A stretch of 33,801 nucleotides of DNA, taken from contig JACCQZ010000067.1 of the NCBI GenBank assembly GCA_013813875.1, forward strand, positions 1-33,801, in the 5' to 3' direction. The notes beneath the pieces are model-generated. The model made no database searches, was not told the origin of the DNA, and saw only the letters and a list, made by a program, of their open reading frames with translations. Shown piece after piece: positions 8,856-17,164 of the stretch. This DNA is from Gemmatimonadales bacterium (lineage in GTDB: Bacteria; Gemmatimonadota; Gemmatimonadetes; Gemmatimonadales; GWC2-71-9). Within the stretch, counting starts at the first letter, position 1. Each line of letters starts with the position of its first letter. The position numbers and the translations under genes are program-made.

Positions 8856-10043
8856 TCAGACCTGGGCGGCCGGGAGGAGACGCAACCGGCGGGCGCGCCG
8901 CACCAGCCCCAGCGCCCGAGTGAGGGTAGCCGAGGAATTGGGGAACTCGCGGTAACTGCGTGCCGGCAGCGCCATGATGGCGGCGAACTCGTCGGGAGTC
9001 AGCGCCAGCTTCTTGATCACGTACTCGCGATCCGAGCGCTGCAGCTCCCCCGCGTAGCGGTCGCACAGCATCTCGGCCAGTGCCTCCTCCCGGGTCATCT
9101 GGCCGGAGCAGATCAAAGTGGAAAGATGCGCCTTGCGTTTGTCTATGCCGAACTTGGCCGGCAGGATGTACCCCTGGAAGAACCGGGTGTAGATGGACTC
9201 GTAGTGCTTTCCTCCGTAGTACTTCCAGCCCAGCTTCTCCTCCAGCACGCGCATCACGTCACCTTTGACATAGGGCACGTAGTTCAGCGGGCGCACCGTC
9301 CGGATCTTCCTGACCGACTTGTAGTAGAAGAGCCGGGCCAGGCTGTAGTGGGGAAAGCCGGCCAACCGGGCGCTGCCGAACTGCCGGTGCACCGCGCTGA
9401 TGTACTTCCAGTCCCACACGCCGTAGGTCCAGGAGACCGGGAGAATTCCTTCGGTCACCACGTTGTCGCCGCTGATGATGTAAGCAATGCCCCGCTCGGC
9501 CGCCACCCGGTTGACCGTGGCGCTGATGGCGTGGTCGGTCGGGATCTCGGCGTCAGGCACCGACGCCCGGAGAAAGGACAACTGGAGGTCGCGGAACTCT
9601 TCCCAGTCGAGCACTTCGGTGTAGAGGTCTATACCCAGGGTGTTCAGCACCTTCTCGATGTTGCTGACCGCCAGCTCCGAGTTCCAGCCGTTGTCGAGGT
9701 GCACGGCCAGCGGACGCAGCCCGAGCGACTTGGCGATGTAGGCCAGGTACGTGCTGTCCACTCCTCCGCTCACCCCCATGACACAGTCGTACGGCTTGCC
9801 CCGGCCGCTGGCCCTGATCGCCGCGACCATAGCCTCGAGCTGCCGCCGGCCCTCCTCACCCCCGTGAACCAGCCGGGCAGCGGTTTCGGCATAGCCGTGG
9901 CAGTGACTGCAGACTCCCTCGGGGTCGAACCGGATCCCGGGATCGCTGGTATCCATGATGCACCGGACGCAAACCCGGTAAGGACCGGGCCCTCGGTGGG
10001 ATCCGGCGGGCGATGGAAGCTCCTGCATTACATGGTCGGCCAC
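8856..10043 (-). CDS. wbpG: N-acetyl sugar amidotransferase, WbpG type (module A)
   Basis: 395 residues. Two CxxC pairs (C25/C28 and C45/C48) form a likely zinc knuckle. The ATP-pyrophosphatase P-loop SGGVDS is at about 92-97, followed by LAVHLDNGWNSELAVSNIEK. This architecture belongs to the WbpG/PseA N-acetyl sugar amidotransferases, which use ammonia from a HisH-like glutaminase channelled through a HisF-like partner to turn an N-acetyl group into an acetamidino group. The partner genes lie immediately upstream (HisF at 10,091-10,861 and HisH at 10,862-11,485). GTG at 10043 is chosen because GGAG lies seven bases upstream; ATG at 10028 is the alternative. The true substrate, a nonulosonic acid or a diamino-uronic acid, is not decided by sequence. 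Confidence 0.85.
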   Translation of the reverse strand: MADHVMQELPSPAGSHRGPGPYRVCVRCIMDTSDPGIRFDPEGVCSHCHGYAETAARLVHGGEEGRRQLEAMVAAIRASGRGKPYDCVMGVSGGVDSTYLAYIAKSLGLRPLAVHLDNGWNSELAVSNIEKVLNTLGIDLYTEVLDWEEFRDLQLSFLRASVPDAEIPTDHAISATVNRVAAERGIAYIISGDNVVTEGILPVSWTYGVWDWKYISAVHRQFGSARLAGFPHYSLARLFYYKSVRKIRTVRPLNYVPYVKGDVMRVLEEKLGWKYYGGKHYESIYTRFFQGYILPAKFGIDKRKAHLSTLICSGQMTREEALAEMLCDRYAGELQRSDREYVIKKLALTPDEFAAIMALPARSYREFPNSSATLTRALGLVRRARRLRLLPAAQV

Positions 10044-10090
10044 TCTATGACTCCAGTATTGCGGGCGGCGGCGAGCTCGCTTCCCCGCAC

Positions 10091-10861
10091 TCAGGAGGAT
10101 TCCCCGAGCAGGGAGCGCAGCCGCGCCGGCGGCGGATAGCTGATCAGGACCGCCCGGTGCGGCCCGTTGAAGACAAAGAGGCTCCCGGCCGCCGCGGCGG
10201 CTGCGCCGCCTTGGCGCACCGCCGCCGCCAGGTCCTCGACCGATCCGGCCCCTCCACATGCGACGACCGGGATGCTGACCGCCTGGCTGACCAGCCGGAT
10301 GAGCTCGAGGTCGTAACCGTTCATTGTACCATCGCGATCCACCGAGTTCAACAGAATCTCACCCGCACCATGTTGTTCCATGTGCGCCGCGTGCCGCGCC
10401 GGATCAAGACGGGTGGGGTTTCGGCCCCCACCGGTACTCACCCGGTAGCGTCCCCAGATGTCGCGCTTTACATCCATCGAGACGATCACGCTCGAGCTGC
10501 CGACCAGGTCCGCGGCGGCGCGAACGAACTCGGGATGCTCCACGGCGTGAGTGTTGATGGCAATCTTCTCGACTCCCAGGCTGCACAGCCGCGACACGTC
10601 CTCCAGCGTGCTGATCCCTCCACCGTAGCAGAGGGGCATGAAGCACTCGCTCGCGATGTCGGCGATCAGCTCGAACTGGGGGCGCTGCCGCTCTGGAGTG
10701 GCCAGAATGTCGAGGAGCACCAGCTCATCCACTTCCTTGTCGTTGAAGATCCGGACCACGTTGATCGGGTCGCCCAGGTACTTCGGCCGGCGGAACTTCA
10801 CGGTCTTTACCAGCCCCTGCTTCGAGAGCAGCAGGCAGGGAATGACCCGGGTGACGATCAC
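10091..10861 (-). CDS. hisF2: HisF-like acetamidino-modification protein (module A)
   Basis: 256-residue TIM barrel of the HisF family. The phosphate-site loops are visible: PLCYGGGISTLEDV, then VVACGGAGSVEDL. The residue aligning with catalytic Asp11 of canonical HisF is leucine (IPCLLLSKQGLVKT, residue 11), while Asp130 is kept in VSMDVKRD. Loss of Asp11 argues against histidine biosynthesis. It fits the AglZ/HisF2 family, which delivers ammonia to the sugar amidotransferase. The GTG start directly abuts the TAG stop of the upstream hisH-like gene, with GGAG a little upstream. The 3' neighbour is the amidotransferase of the same module, 47 bases away. The protein would act in the cytoplasm as a complex with both neighbours. 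Confidence 0.85.
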   Translation of the reverse strand: MIVTRVIPCLLLSKQGLVKTVKFRRPKYLGDPINVVRIFNDKEVDELVLLDILATPERQRPQFELIADIASECFMPLCYGGGISTLEDVSRLCSLGVEKIAINTHAVEHPEFVRAAADLVGSSSVIVSMDVKRDIWGRYRVSTGGGRNPTRLDPARHAAHMEQHGAGEILLNSVDRDGTMNGYDLELIRLVSQAVSIPVVACGGAGSVEDLAAAVRQGGAAAAAAGSLFVFNGPHRAVLISYPPPARLRSLLGESS

Positions 10862-11485
10862 CTACCCACGCTCCGAGAAGTTGCGATATAGCTGCATGCC
10901 GAACCGGTGGCTCTTCTCCGGGTGGAACTGCACTCCCAGGATCGAGCCCTTCGCCACGACGGAGGTAAAGGCGCCGCCGTGATCGGTCTCCGCGACCACC
11001 AGAGCGGGATCGTGACAGGCCACGTAGTAGGAGTGCACGAAGTAGAAGCGCGACCCTGTTTCCAGCCCCGCCAGCGTCGGGTGCGGCCGGCAAAGTCGGA
11101 CTGTGTTCCAGCCCATGTGCGGAACCTTCAGTGTCGAGGCTGGTCCGGCGTCTTCGAGCCGGAAGCGAACCGTTTCGGCGTCGAGCCAACCGAGGCCGGC
11201 GCACTGGCCCTCTTCGCTCCGCTGAGTCAGCAGCTGCATGCCCAGGCACACACCCAGCACCGGGGTCCCCTCCTCGAGCACCTTCCGGCGGAGCAGCGGG
11301 ATCAGCCCGCGTTCGGCGAGGTTGGTCATCCCCCGGTCGAACGCCCCGACCCCAGGAAGAATCAGCTTGCGCGCTCCGGCGACGACCGTGGGATCGGCGG
11401 AGATGGTTGCCGCGGCGCCGACCTTGCGCAGCATATTGGCGATTGAGCCGACGTTGCCCATGCCGTAGTCCACGATGACGATCAC
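10862..11485 (-). CDS. hisH2: HisH-like glutamine amidotransferase (module A)
   Basis: 207 residues, class I glutaminase fold. The start IVIVDYGMGNVGSI is the standard HisH N-terminus. The nucleophile is C80 in PVLGVCLGMQLL. The His/Glu of the triad are in ILGVQFHPEKSHRFG near the C-terminus. The oxyanion-strand region KLILPGVGAF is intact, so it should be active. It would hydrolyse glutamine and pass ammonia to the HisF-like partner encoded directly downstream. The GTG start at 11485 overlaps the stop of the upstream glycosyltransferase-like gene by four bases (GTGA), indicating coupled translation. No other histidine genes are near, so a role in sugar amidination is favoured over histidine synthesis. 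Confidence 0.88.
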   Translation of the reverse strand: MIVIVDYGMGNVGSIANMLRKVGAAATISADPTVVAGARKLILPGVGAFDRGMTNLAERGLIPLLRRKVLEEGTPVLGVCLGMQLLTQRSEEGQCAGLGWLDAETVRFRLEDAGPASTLKVPHMGWNTVRLCRPHPTLAGLETGSRFYFVHSYYVACHDPALVVAETDHGGAFTSVVAKGSILGVQFHPEKSHRFGMQLYRNFSERG

Positions 11486-12918
11486 AGCCGGACCAGCTCC
11501 CGGCGCATGTTGGCCAGAGCTCCGCGCCGAAAGTAGTACTCGCCTATCGCTTCGGACGGGCGGAGCTGGCGCCACCCTTTGGCGAGCTCCAGGAGCGTTT
11601 CGGCGTCGGGCGCGAGGTGGGCATGCCCGGCGGCAACCAGCGGCAGCACCACCTCGTGGGTAGCGAAGGGAAGCACCGCGGTCGGTACGCCGAGTGCCAG
11701 CGCATCGTAGTGACAGCTGGAGGAGATGCTCGCGTGCAGCGAGGCCTTTGCCAGGAGCGCAAAAGTCGAGACCTCGGCGGTACCCGGCAGTACCTCTACC
11801 TCGGGCTCGGCGGTAAACGCGGCGCGGTAGGCCTGGAGACTGCCGGCGTCGTAGATCGGATGGAGCTTCACCAGCAGGCGGAACCGAAGTGTGTCCCGGG
11901 CGATCTTCACGAAGCGGGAAAGCAAGTTGATGATGGCGCCGGATTCGGTGCCCTGAGTAGTGACCACGAGGATGCACTCCTCGGTGGCGGAGGGCGCGCT
12001 GCGACGCCGCTCCCGATAGGTATCCACCCGCGGGCTCCCTACGTTTCGCAGCGCTTCCCCCCAGAAGCCGTTGCCCTCGAGCGCGCGGCAGGCCTGTTCG
12101 CCATAGAGAAACAAGGCATCGGGAATCGGCATCCGGGCTCGGAAGGGAGCGGCATAGTCGGTCCATGAATAGCCGCTGTGGTGGGCGTCCATCATGCCGT
12201 GCTGAAGCTCCACCACCGGGATTTGCCGCTCCTTTGCCGCGGCCACCAGCCCATACTCGCCCGGGTCCGCGACCAGCACCACGTCAGGGATTACCCGCTC
12301 CAGGAGTTGTCCGTAGAGCCGCGCATACCAGTGGAATGCTCGAAGCCGGCGAATTACCCATCTGAGCGGAAAGGTCGCCTGGCCAAACTCAGCGGCCAAG
12401 GCCTCGGCGATGCTCTCCGCCGGGCCCAAGAGCTGGCTCGGTCCGGGGAGCCGAATCAGTGCCGAAACAGCGAGCTCGATCGCGGTGGAGCTCATGTCGG
12501 GCGGCACCAGCGAGGATCGGCTGCGAGTCATGAATCCTGGGCTGTTGATTCCGACGATCTTGAATCCATCGCCCACCGCGCCAAGGAGGTCGTCGAACCA
12601 GATATCCTTGTAGCTGTCGCCTGAGCGCTCCAGCAGTCCGGAGATGTAGGTCTTGACCAGGTAGCGCGCCCGCCGGGGCCGGACCAGCCGGGGCAGATCA
12701 CCGAGGGCCGGCCTCACTCGATCCCAGCGGCTGCGGGTCTTCGACCCTCCGGATGCGCCGAGCCGCAAGGCCGACTGCACCGGGAAGCGAAGGACCGGCC
12801 ACAGACACCAGCCTCCTGCCTGGTACTGCAGAAGATCGTGCCGCCGTTCCAGCGCGCGGATTCGGCGGTCTATTCCCGGAAGCGACCGGTCGGGAGCCGC
12901 GTTCGGGGCTTGGATCAT
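11482..12918 (-). CDS. GT-B glycosyltransferase-like protein, candidate nonulosonate transferase
   Basis: 478 residues. The N-terminal 180 residues are poorly conserved. The middle has IPDVVLVADPGEYGLVAAAK followed by VVELQHGMMDAHHSGYSW, as in capsule-type GT-B enzymes. The C-terminal half has FRLLVKLHPIYD and SLHASISSSCHYDALALGVP. HP and SS elements in this order are seen in several bacterial sialyltransferase families, where they bind the CMP-sugar. That pattern, and the CMP-nonulosonate pathway upstream, suggest transfer of the nine-carbon sugar; this is inference. The ATG at 12918 overlaps the flippase stop (ATGA). CDP-glycerol-type or other polysaccharide transferases remain possible. 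No membrane segment is seen. Confidence 0.6.
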   Translation of the reverse strand: MIQAPNAAPDRSLPGIDRRIRALERRHDLLQYQAGGWCLWPVLRFPVQSALRLGASGGSKTRSRWDRVRPALGDLPRLVRPRRARYLVKTYISGLLERSGDSYKDIWFDDLLGAVGDGFKIVGINSPGFMTRSRSSLVPPDMSSTAIELAVSALIRLPGPSQLLGPAESIAEALAAEFGQATFPLRWVIRRLRAFHWYARLYGQLLERVIPDVVLVADPGEYGLVAAAKERQIPVVELQHGMMDAHHSGYSWTDYAAPFRARMPIPDALFLYGEQACRALEGNGFWGEALRNVGSPRVDTYRERRRSAPSATEECILVVTTQGTESGAIINLLSRFVKIARDTLRFRLLVKLHPIYDAGSLQAYRAAFTAEPEVEVLPGTAEVSTFALLAKASLHASISSSCHYDALALGVPTAVLPFATHEVVLPLVAAGHAHLAPDAETLLELAKGWRQLRPSEAIGEYYFRRGALANMRRELVRL

Positions 12919-14444
12919 GTTTCTGTTGCCCAGCGGGGGAGCACTCGCGCCTTGATGAACGCGACGGTTTCCGCCACCTCGCTGCGATCAACCACGCCGA
13001 GGGCCACCAGGATCACCGGGTACAGAGCCAGGAGCCCCAGGGAGACCGCCAACTCGACCTCCAAGGTGGAGTACGTCGGAGTTCGGGCCAGCAGGAACAA
13101 CGCCACGGCCACACCGCAGGTCAGTCCCAGTCGGCGGTACTCGTAGGGGAACTGGTATTGCCTCCGCGCGCTCCACCATGCCAGGAACAGCATGACTCCG
13201 TAGGCGACGGCGGTGGTCCAGGCCGCGGCCATCACTCCATAGCGTGGCACCAGCCAGAGATTCAGTCCCACGTTCACCGCCGCCGCTCCAACGGTCACCA
13301 GCGGAATACTTCCGGTGCGCTCCCGCCAGAAAAGCAGGCTGACGGGAATCAGGTACAGCCCGTTGAATACGTAGCCTGCCACCACGTATGGGGTCACCCG
13401 ATACGCCTCGGAGAAGGCCGGCCCCGCAATCAGTCCCATGGCCGGCTTGACCAGCAGCGCCCAGCCGAGCCCGATAGAGCAGAGCACCAGGGCGAAGTAG
13501 GAGACCACCCGGGCCAGCTTGCCATTTCCCTCGGTTCCTTCGGTTGACAGCGTCTGAAAGAGGAATGGCACCCAGGTGTTGTTGAAGGCCGCCGTCACCA
13601 GACCCATGGCGGCACCGAGCTGGTAACCCAGCGAGTACACGCCGAGCTGCTCCATCGAGACGAAATGCGTGAGCAGCGCACGGTCCGACATCTCCAGAGC
13701 CCAGCTGGCAAAGGCGTGGGGAACCAGGGGCAGACTGTAAGCCAGTGCCGGCCCGAGCACGTCCCACCGAAGCACCGGGCGCACGTTGCGCAGGGTGATC
13801 AATGCCAGTGGCCCCGCCGCGATGCCCGCACCGATAAGTGCCCCCAGCAGGTAGCCGTGCGCTCCGAGACCATACCCCACCACCAGGACCAGGATGAAGC
13901 CGGCGGTGAGCAGGGATATCCCTACCGTCGTCGCCACGTACGCCGACGGCCGCTCATGGAGCTGGAAGAGCACCAGCGGGACCAACCCGAAGACGTTCAG
14001 GAACGCGGTCCATATCGCGAGGCGGATATACGGCTGGAAGGGGACGGCGGGGGCGATGAGGTTGGTGAGGCCGGAGCCGAACTGGTCGAGCACGAAGGCG
14101 AAGAGCGCCCCGACGGCGAGTATCGCCAGCCACAGAGTTCCGGCGCGCTCCCGGCGCTCGCCGTCCGTACCCGGCTGGTAGTAGGTCCGGGTGACCGCTC
14201 CATGCAGCCCCAGCGGAAACAGCACGCCCAGAATGGCAACGACCGACAGGCAGAGCGCTACGACCGCGTAATCGCTGGGAGAGAGGTGGCGGGTGTAGAC
14301 CGGCAACAGGAGGAAGGCAAAGCCCCGGGTCAGCACGCTGCCGACTCCGTAGACCAGGGACATGCCCAGCAGCCTGCGCAGGGTGCCACCGAGCCGAGTT
14401 TTCGGCGCGGCGCTCCCCGTTTCCTGGCCTGGTGTACTGGTCAT
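12915..14444 (-). CDS. wzx: Wzx-type polysaccharide flippase
   Basis: 509 residues with about 12-14 hydrophobic segments. The N-terminal region GMSLVYGVGSVLTRGFAFLL followed by LPVYTRHLSPSDYAVVALCL is characteristic of the MOP/Wzx superfamily. The internal repeat near the middle (MSDRALLTHFVSMEQLGVYSLGYQLG) is the matching second-half signature. Wzx moves the completed undecaprenyl-linked repeat unit across the inner membrane. The ATG at 14444 is used because longer readings only add sequence from the overlapping methyltransferase region; no good Shine-Dalgarno is seen. It lies 20 bases downstream of the methyltransferase stop and overlaps the next gene by four bases. The family is secure. 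Confidence 0.92.
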   Translation of the reverse strand: MTSTPGQETGSAAPKTRLGGTLRRLLGMSLVYGVGSVLTRGFAFLLLPVYTRHLSPSDYAVVALCLSVVAILGVLFPLGLHGAVTRTYYQPGTDGERRERAGTLWLAILAVGALFAFVLDQFGSGLTNLIAPAVPFQPYIRLAIWTAFLNVFGLVPLVLFQLHERPSAYVATTVGISLLTAGFILVLVVGYGLGAHGYLLGALIGAGIAAGPLALITLRNVRPVLRWDVLGPALAYSLPLVPHAFASWALEMSDRALLTHFVSMEQLGVYSLGYQLGAAMGLVTAAFNNTWVPFLFQTLSTEGTEGNGKLARVVSYFALVLCSIGLGWALLVKPAMGLIAGPAFSEAYRVTPYVVAGYVFNGLYLIPVSLLFWRERTGSIPLVTVGAAAVNVGLNLWLVPRYGVMAAAWTTAVAYGVMLFLAWWSARRQYQFPYEYRRLGLTCGVAVALFLLARTPTYSTLEVELAVSLGLLALYPVILVALGVVDRSEVAETVAFIKARVLPRWATET

Positions 14445-14464
14445 GAGAGGCTGTCGGGGGCCGG

Positions 14465-15466
14465 TCAGCGTTTGCGGCCGGCGATCCACATGTGAGACGA
14501 GAGCAGATTGGCCGCCAGAAAGTCCTGAAAGGCGCCTCCCACCCGTTCCCAATCTCGCAGCAGCACCTGTTCCAGAAAGGGGTGGCCGGAGAGATCGTGC
14601 AGGCCCGCGAGCGTGCGCTTGCGGACGATCTCGGCGTCGAGACGGCCCGGCGTGCGGAGCTCCACGACCTCGAAGCCGCAACGCTGGTAGAGGAGGGAAA
14701 GTGAGCTGGGATGGAAGTAGTTGAGATGCTCCGGATCCACCACCTGAGACACGGCGCCCAGAGTCACCACGTCAAAGCCGTCCACGCTGGGACAGGTCAG
14801 TGCAAGCAGCCCTCCTGGCTTGAGCAGCTTGGCGCAGGAGCGGAGGAAGTCCCGGGGACTGAAGAGATGCTCGATCACCTCGAAGCTGACGATCACGTCC
14901 GCCAGCTCCTGCTCCATCGTCACCTGTTCGATGGGCGTCTCCAGGACCTCCAGACCTCGATTGCGGCAGGCCTGCGCCATCGAAGGCGTCGGCTCGATCG
15001 CGATCACTCGGGAGAACCGTCCCGTCCGCGCAATCTCCTCGCAGAAGGTACCGTACCCTGCGCCCACCTCGACCAGGATGCCGCCGCCGACTCCCTTCTC
15101 CGAGCAGAGCTCGACCACCCGTTGGACCCGAGGCCGGGCAATCTGCTCCCGACGGGGGCCCTCAGAGGCGGGGAAGACGTGCTTTTCCCAGAAGTTGTAG
15201 TTCTCCGCCAGCCGGTAGTACTCGTCCAGCGTCTCAGGCAGTGGCCGGGGGTTGAGATAGCCGGTTCGGCAAGCGCCGCAGCGGTCGTATCGGAAGCCCC
15301 CTTTGTTCCAGAGCGGAGTCGGCTCCCGGCGCTCGCAGGCGGGGCAGGCCACCTCGACGAACCGCTCCTGTCGGGCCAGGAGCCACTGGAGGTCAATGGC
15401 GTGCAGCCGATCGCTCTCCTTCATCATGTCGTCGGGCCGGATCGCGTTCTCGGTGAGCTCTGACAT
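14465..15466 (-). CDS. Class I SAM methyltransferase with N-terminal zinc-binding motif
   Basis: 333 residues. An N-terminal Cys4 motif (CPACERREPTPLWNKGGFRY then RCGAC) precedes the Rossmann domain. This layout is common in methyltransferases of deoxysugar and O-antigen loci. SAM motif I is GGILVEVGAGYGTFCEEIA and the next acidic strand is VIAIEPTPSM. The catalytic-side motif DVIVSFEVIEHLFSPRDFLR and LLKPGGLLALTCPS follow. The ATG at 15466 has GAGG five bases upstream and follows the previous stop by seven bases; ATG at 15487, overlapping that gene, is an alternative with GGAG upstream. It probably methylates the glycan or a precursor sugar. The position and substrate are unknown. Confidence 0.85.
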   Translation of the reverse strand: MSELTENAIRPDDMMKESDRLHAIDLQWLLARQERFVEVACPACERREPTPLWNKGGFRYDRCGACRTGYLNPRPLPETLDEYYRLAENYNFWEKHVFPASEGPRREQIARPRVQRVVELCSEKGVGGGILVEVGAGYGTFCEEIARTGRFSRVIAIEPTPSMAQACRNRGLEVLETPIEQVTMEQELADVIVSFEVIEHLFSPRDFLRSCAKLLKPGGLLALTCPSVDGFDVVTLGAVSQVVDPEHLNYFHPSSLSLLYQRCGFEVVELRTPGRLDAEIVRKRTLAGLHDLSGHPFLEQVLLRDWERVGGAFQDFLAANLLSSHMWIAGRKR

Positions 15467-15473
15467 CCTCGCC

Positions 15474-16544
15474 TCAGTCGTTGGCATGATGCTCCCCCCG
15501 GGCTCGGCGCAGCTCTTCGGGCCGGCCCACATCGAGCCAGTCTTCCTGGAGGAAATGGGCGCCGACGGGGAGTTTCTCCTCCAGGCAGCGCTCGAACAAC
15601 TCGGTGATGGGATAATCCCCCCGGGAGGGCGCCAGCCCGATGGCTTCGGGCGAGAGGACGTAGATCCCGGCGTTGATCAGCATGCGCTCGGTTGGTTTCT
15701 CCCTGAGTCCGACCAGCCGGTCGCCCTCCACTACCGCGACGCCGAAGGGGACTTCGACCGTGAACGGTCGCACTCCCAGGGTGGCGGCATACCTTCCCTC
15801 GGCGTGGAAGTCGAGCAGCCGCCCGACATCACACTGGGTCACCAGGTCGCCGTTGAGCACCAGCAGCGGAATGGATGGACGCGGCTGGAGCAGGGAGATG
15901 GGCCCTCCGGTGCCCAGGGGGTCCACCTCTTTCAGGTATTCGATCTCGCAGCCGAATCGGGAGCCGTCGCCGAAGTGCTCCTCGATGACGTGGGCCAGGT
16001 AATTGACCGACAGCGTGAACCGGCGAATGCCGCAGCTCATGAGGTGCAGCACCAGTCGTTCCAGAATGGGCCGCCCCGCGACGGTGACCATGGGCTTGGG
16101 CAGGGTAGCCGTGATGGGATGCAGGCGGGTGCCCCGGCCGCCGGCAAGGAGGAGCGCCCGGTTGGGGCGCTCGGCCACCGAGATCATCTGCCGCATCGTA
16201 TGCAGGCCGCAGAGCCGGGCCTCCTCGTCCAGCACCGGGATCTGGCCGATCTGGCGCGCCCGCATGATGTCGAGCACCTCGGCCCGGCCGGTATGCGGCG
16301 CGACCCATACGAAGTCCGCCCGCATCGCCTCGCGCAGCGAGCGGCTCTCCAGCCCCGCGCCGCGGAGAATAGCTCGCCGCACGTCGCCATCGGTGAGAGC
16401 GCCGATGACGCGCCGGTCCCCAGCGCAGACGAAGAGGATGGCCTCGGCGCCGGTGTCGAGCGCCCGGAGCGCATCCAGGATCGTGGCGTCGGCATCTATG
16501 AGAAGCACGGAGAGTTGCTCCCGCCGCATGCCCTCCGCGCTCAT
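15474..16544 (-). CDS. ptmE: CBS-domain sugar nucleotidyltransferase (GlcN-1-P guanylyltransferase type)
   Basis: 356 residues. Two CBS motifs occupy about 10-120 (LFVCAGDRRVIGALTDGDVR and IGQIPVLDEEARLCGL). The NTP-transferase domain follows, with the signature LLLAGGRGTRLHPITATLPK near 131-150 and the metal site VLNGDLVT. This domain order matches PtmE, which makes GDP-GlcN as the entry to the GDP-based legionaminic acid route in Campylobacter. Related CBS nucleotidyltransferases with other specificities exist, so the base and sugar are inferred from context (legB, C, H, G and the synthase nearby). The ATG at 16544 overlaps the stop of legH in an ATGA motif. The CBS pair may sense an adenine nucleotide, which is an inference. 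Confidence 0.8.
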   Translation of the reverse strand: MSAEGMRREQLSVLLIDADATILDALRALDTGAEAILFVCAGDRRVIGALTDGDVRRAILRGAGLESRSLREAMRADFVWVAPHTGRAEVLDIMRARQIGQIPVLDEEARLCGLHTMRQMISVAERPNRALLLAGGRGTRLHPITATLPKPMVTVAGRPILERLVLHLMSCGIRRFTLSVNYLAHVIEEHFGDGSRFGCEIEYLKEVDPLGTGGPISLLQPRPSIPLLVLNGDLVTQCDVGRLLDFHAEGRYAATLGVRPFTVEVPFGVAVVEGDRLVGLREKPTERMLINAGIYVLSPEAIGLAPSRGDYPITELFERCLEEKLPVGAHFLQEDWLDVGRPEELRRARGEHHAND

Positions 16545-17164
16545 CGCGCCGGCACTCCCATTACCCGCCGTCCCGGCTCGATGTCGGCCACCACGACCGC
16601 CCCCATCCCAACCACCGCCCCGACCCCGACGCTGACGTGGTCCCGCACCGTGGCGCCCAGCCCGAGGTGGCAACCGGCTCCCAGGCGGGCGCCGCCGCCC
16701 ACCACGGCGCCGGAGGCGATGTGGGCGAAGTCTCCGATCTGCACGTCGTGCTCGATCACCGCGCCCGAATTGATCACGCAGTGTGCTCCGATGCGGGCTC
16801 CGCTCTGCACCACCGCTGCCGCCATGACCACCGTGCCCTCTCCAACGCTCGCGGTGGGCGAGACCCAGGCGGTTCGGTGGACCACCCTCGCCCAACCCGC
16901 CAGTGGCGACCCGAGTCGTTGCGCCAGCACCGGGCGGAGGTCGCGATTGGAAAGCGCGCCCACCGCGATCACGCCGAGGACGCCGGGGTATCGGTTCAGC
17001 GCTGCGTCGTCCCCCAACCGGGGCAGCCCCAGCCGGTGAACTGTTTCGCCGCATGGCTCCGGATCCACGAAGCCGAGCAGCTCCATGGTCTCGGTCGAGC
17101 GCACCGCTTCCGCGACAACGCGGGCGTGCTCGCCGCCACCGATCAGGATCAGTCGGAGCGACAT
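16541..17164 (-). CDS. legH: LegH-type sugar N-acetyltransferase
   Basis: 207 residues. The N-terminal Rossmann-like part (MSLRLILIGGGEHARVVAEA) binds the nucleotide-sugar in PglD-type enzymes. From about residue 95 it becomes a left-handed beta-helix of hexapeptide repeats. The catalytic His is H139 in VIEHDVQIGDFAHIASG, matching the family's EHD motif. LegH/PglD enzymes acetylate the 4-amino group of a 2,4-diamino-trideoxy sugar nucleotide with acetyl-CoA. The amino donor step is LegC, encoded in the same array. The ATG at 17164 overlaps the end of legG by 16 bases. Among relatives (PglD, NeuD, PerB), the gene context favours LegH. Confidence 0.85.
   Translation of the reverse strand: MSLRLILIGGGEHARVVAEAVRSTETMELLGFVDPEPCGETVHRLGLPRLGDDAALNRYPGVLGVIAVGALSNRDLRPVLAQRLGSPLAGWARVVHRTAWVSPTASVGEGTVVMAAAVVQSGARIGAHCVINSGAVIEHDVQIGDFAHIASGAVVGGGARLGAGCHLGLGATVRDHVSVGVGAVVGMGAVVVADIEPGRRVMGVPAR

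Noticed and set aside
10091-11485. Histidine biosynthesis genes hisH/hisF
   Set aside because: No other his genes are nearby, the barrel lacks a catalytic aspartate, and each set is joined to a sugar amidotransferase.
15303-17039. Long plus-strand open frames antisense to the leg genes (also 22054-23157 and 23043-24284)
   Set aside because: They have no domain sense, no ribosome-binding sites of note and are rich in Arg/Gly/Pro. They are the usual antisense shadows of high-GC genes whose minus-strand products are clear families.
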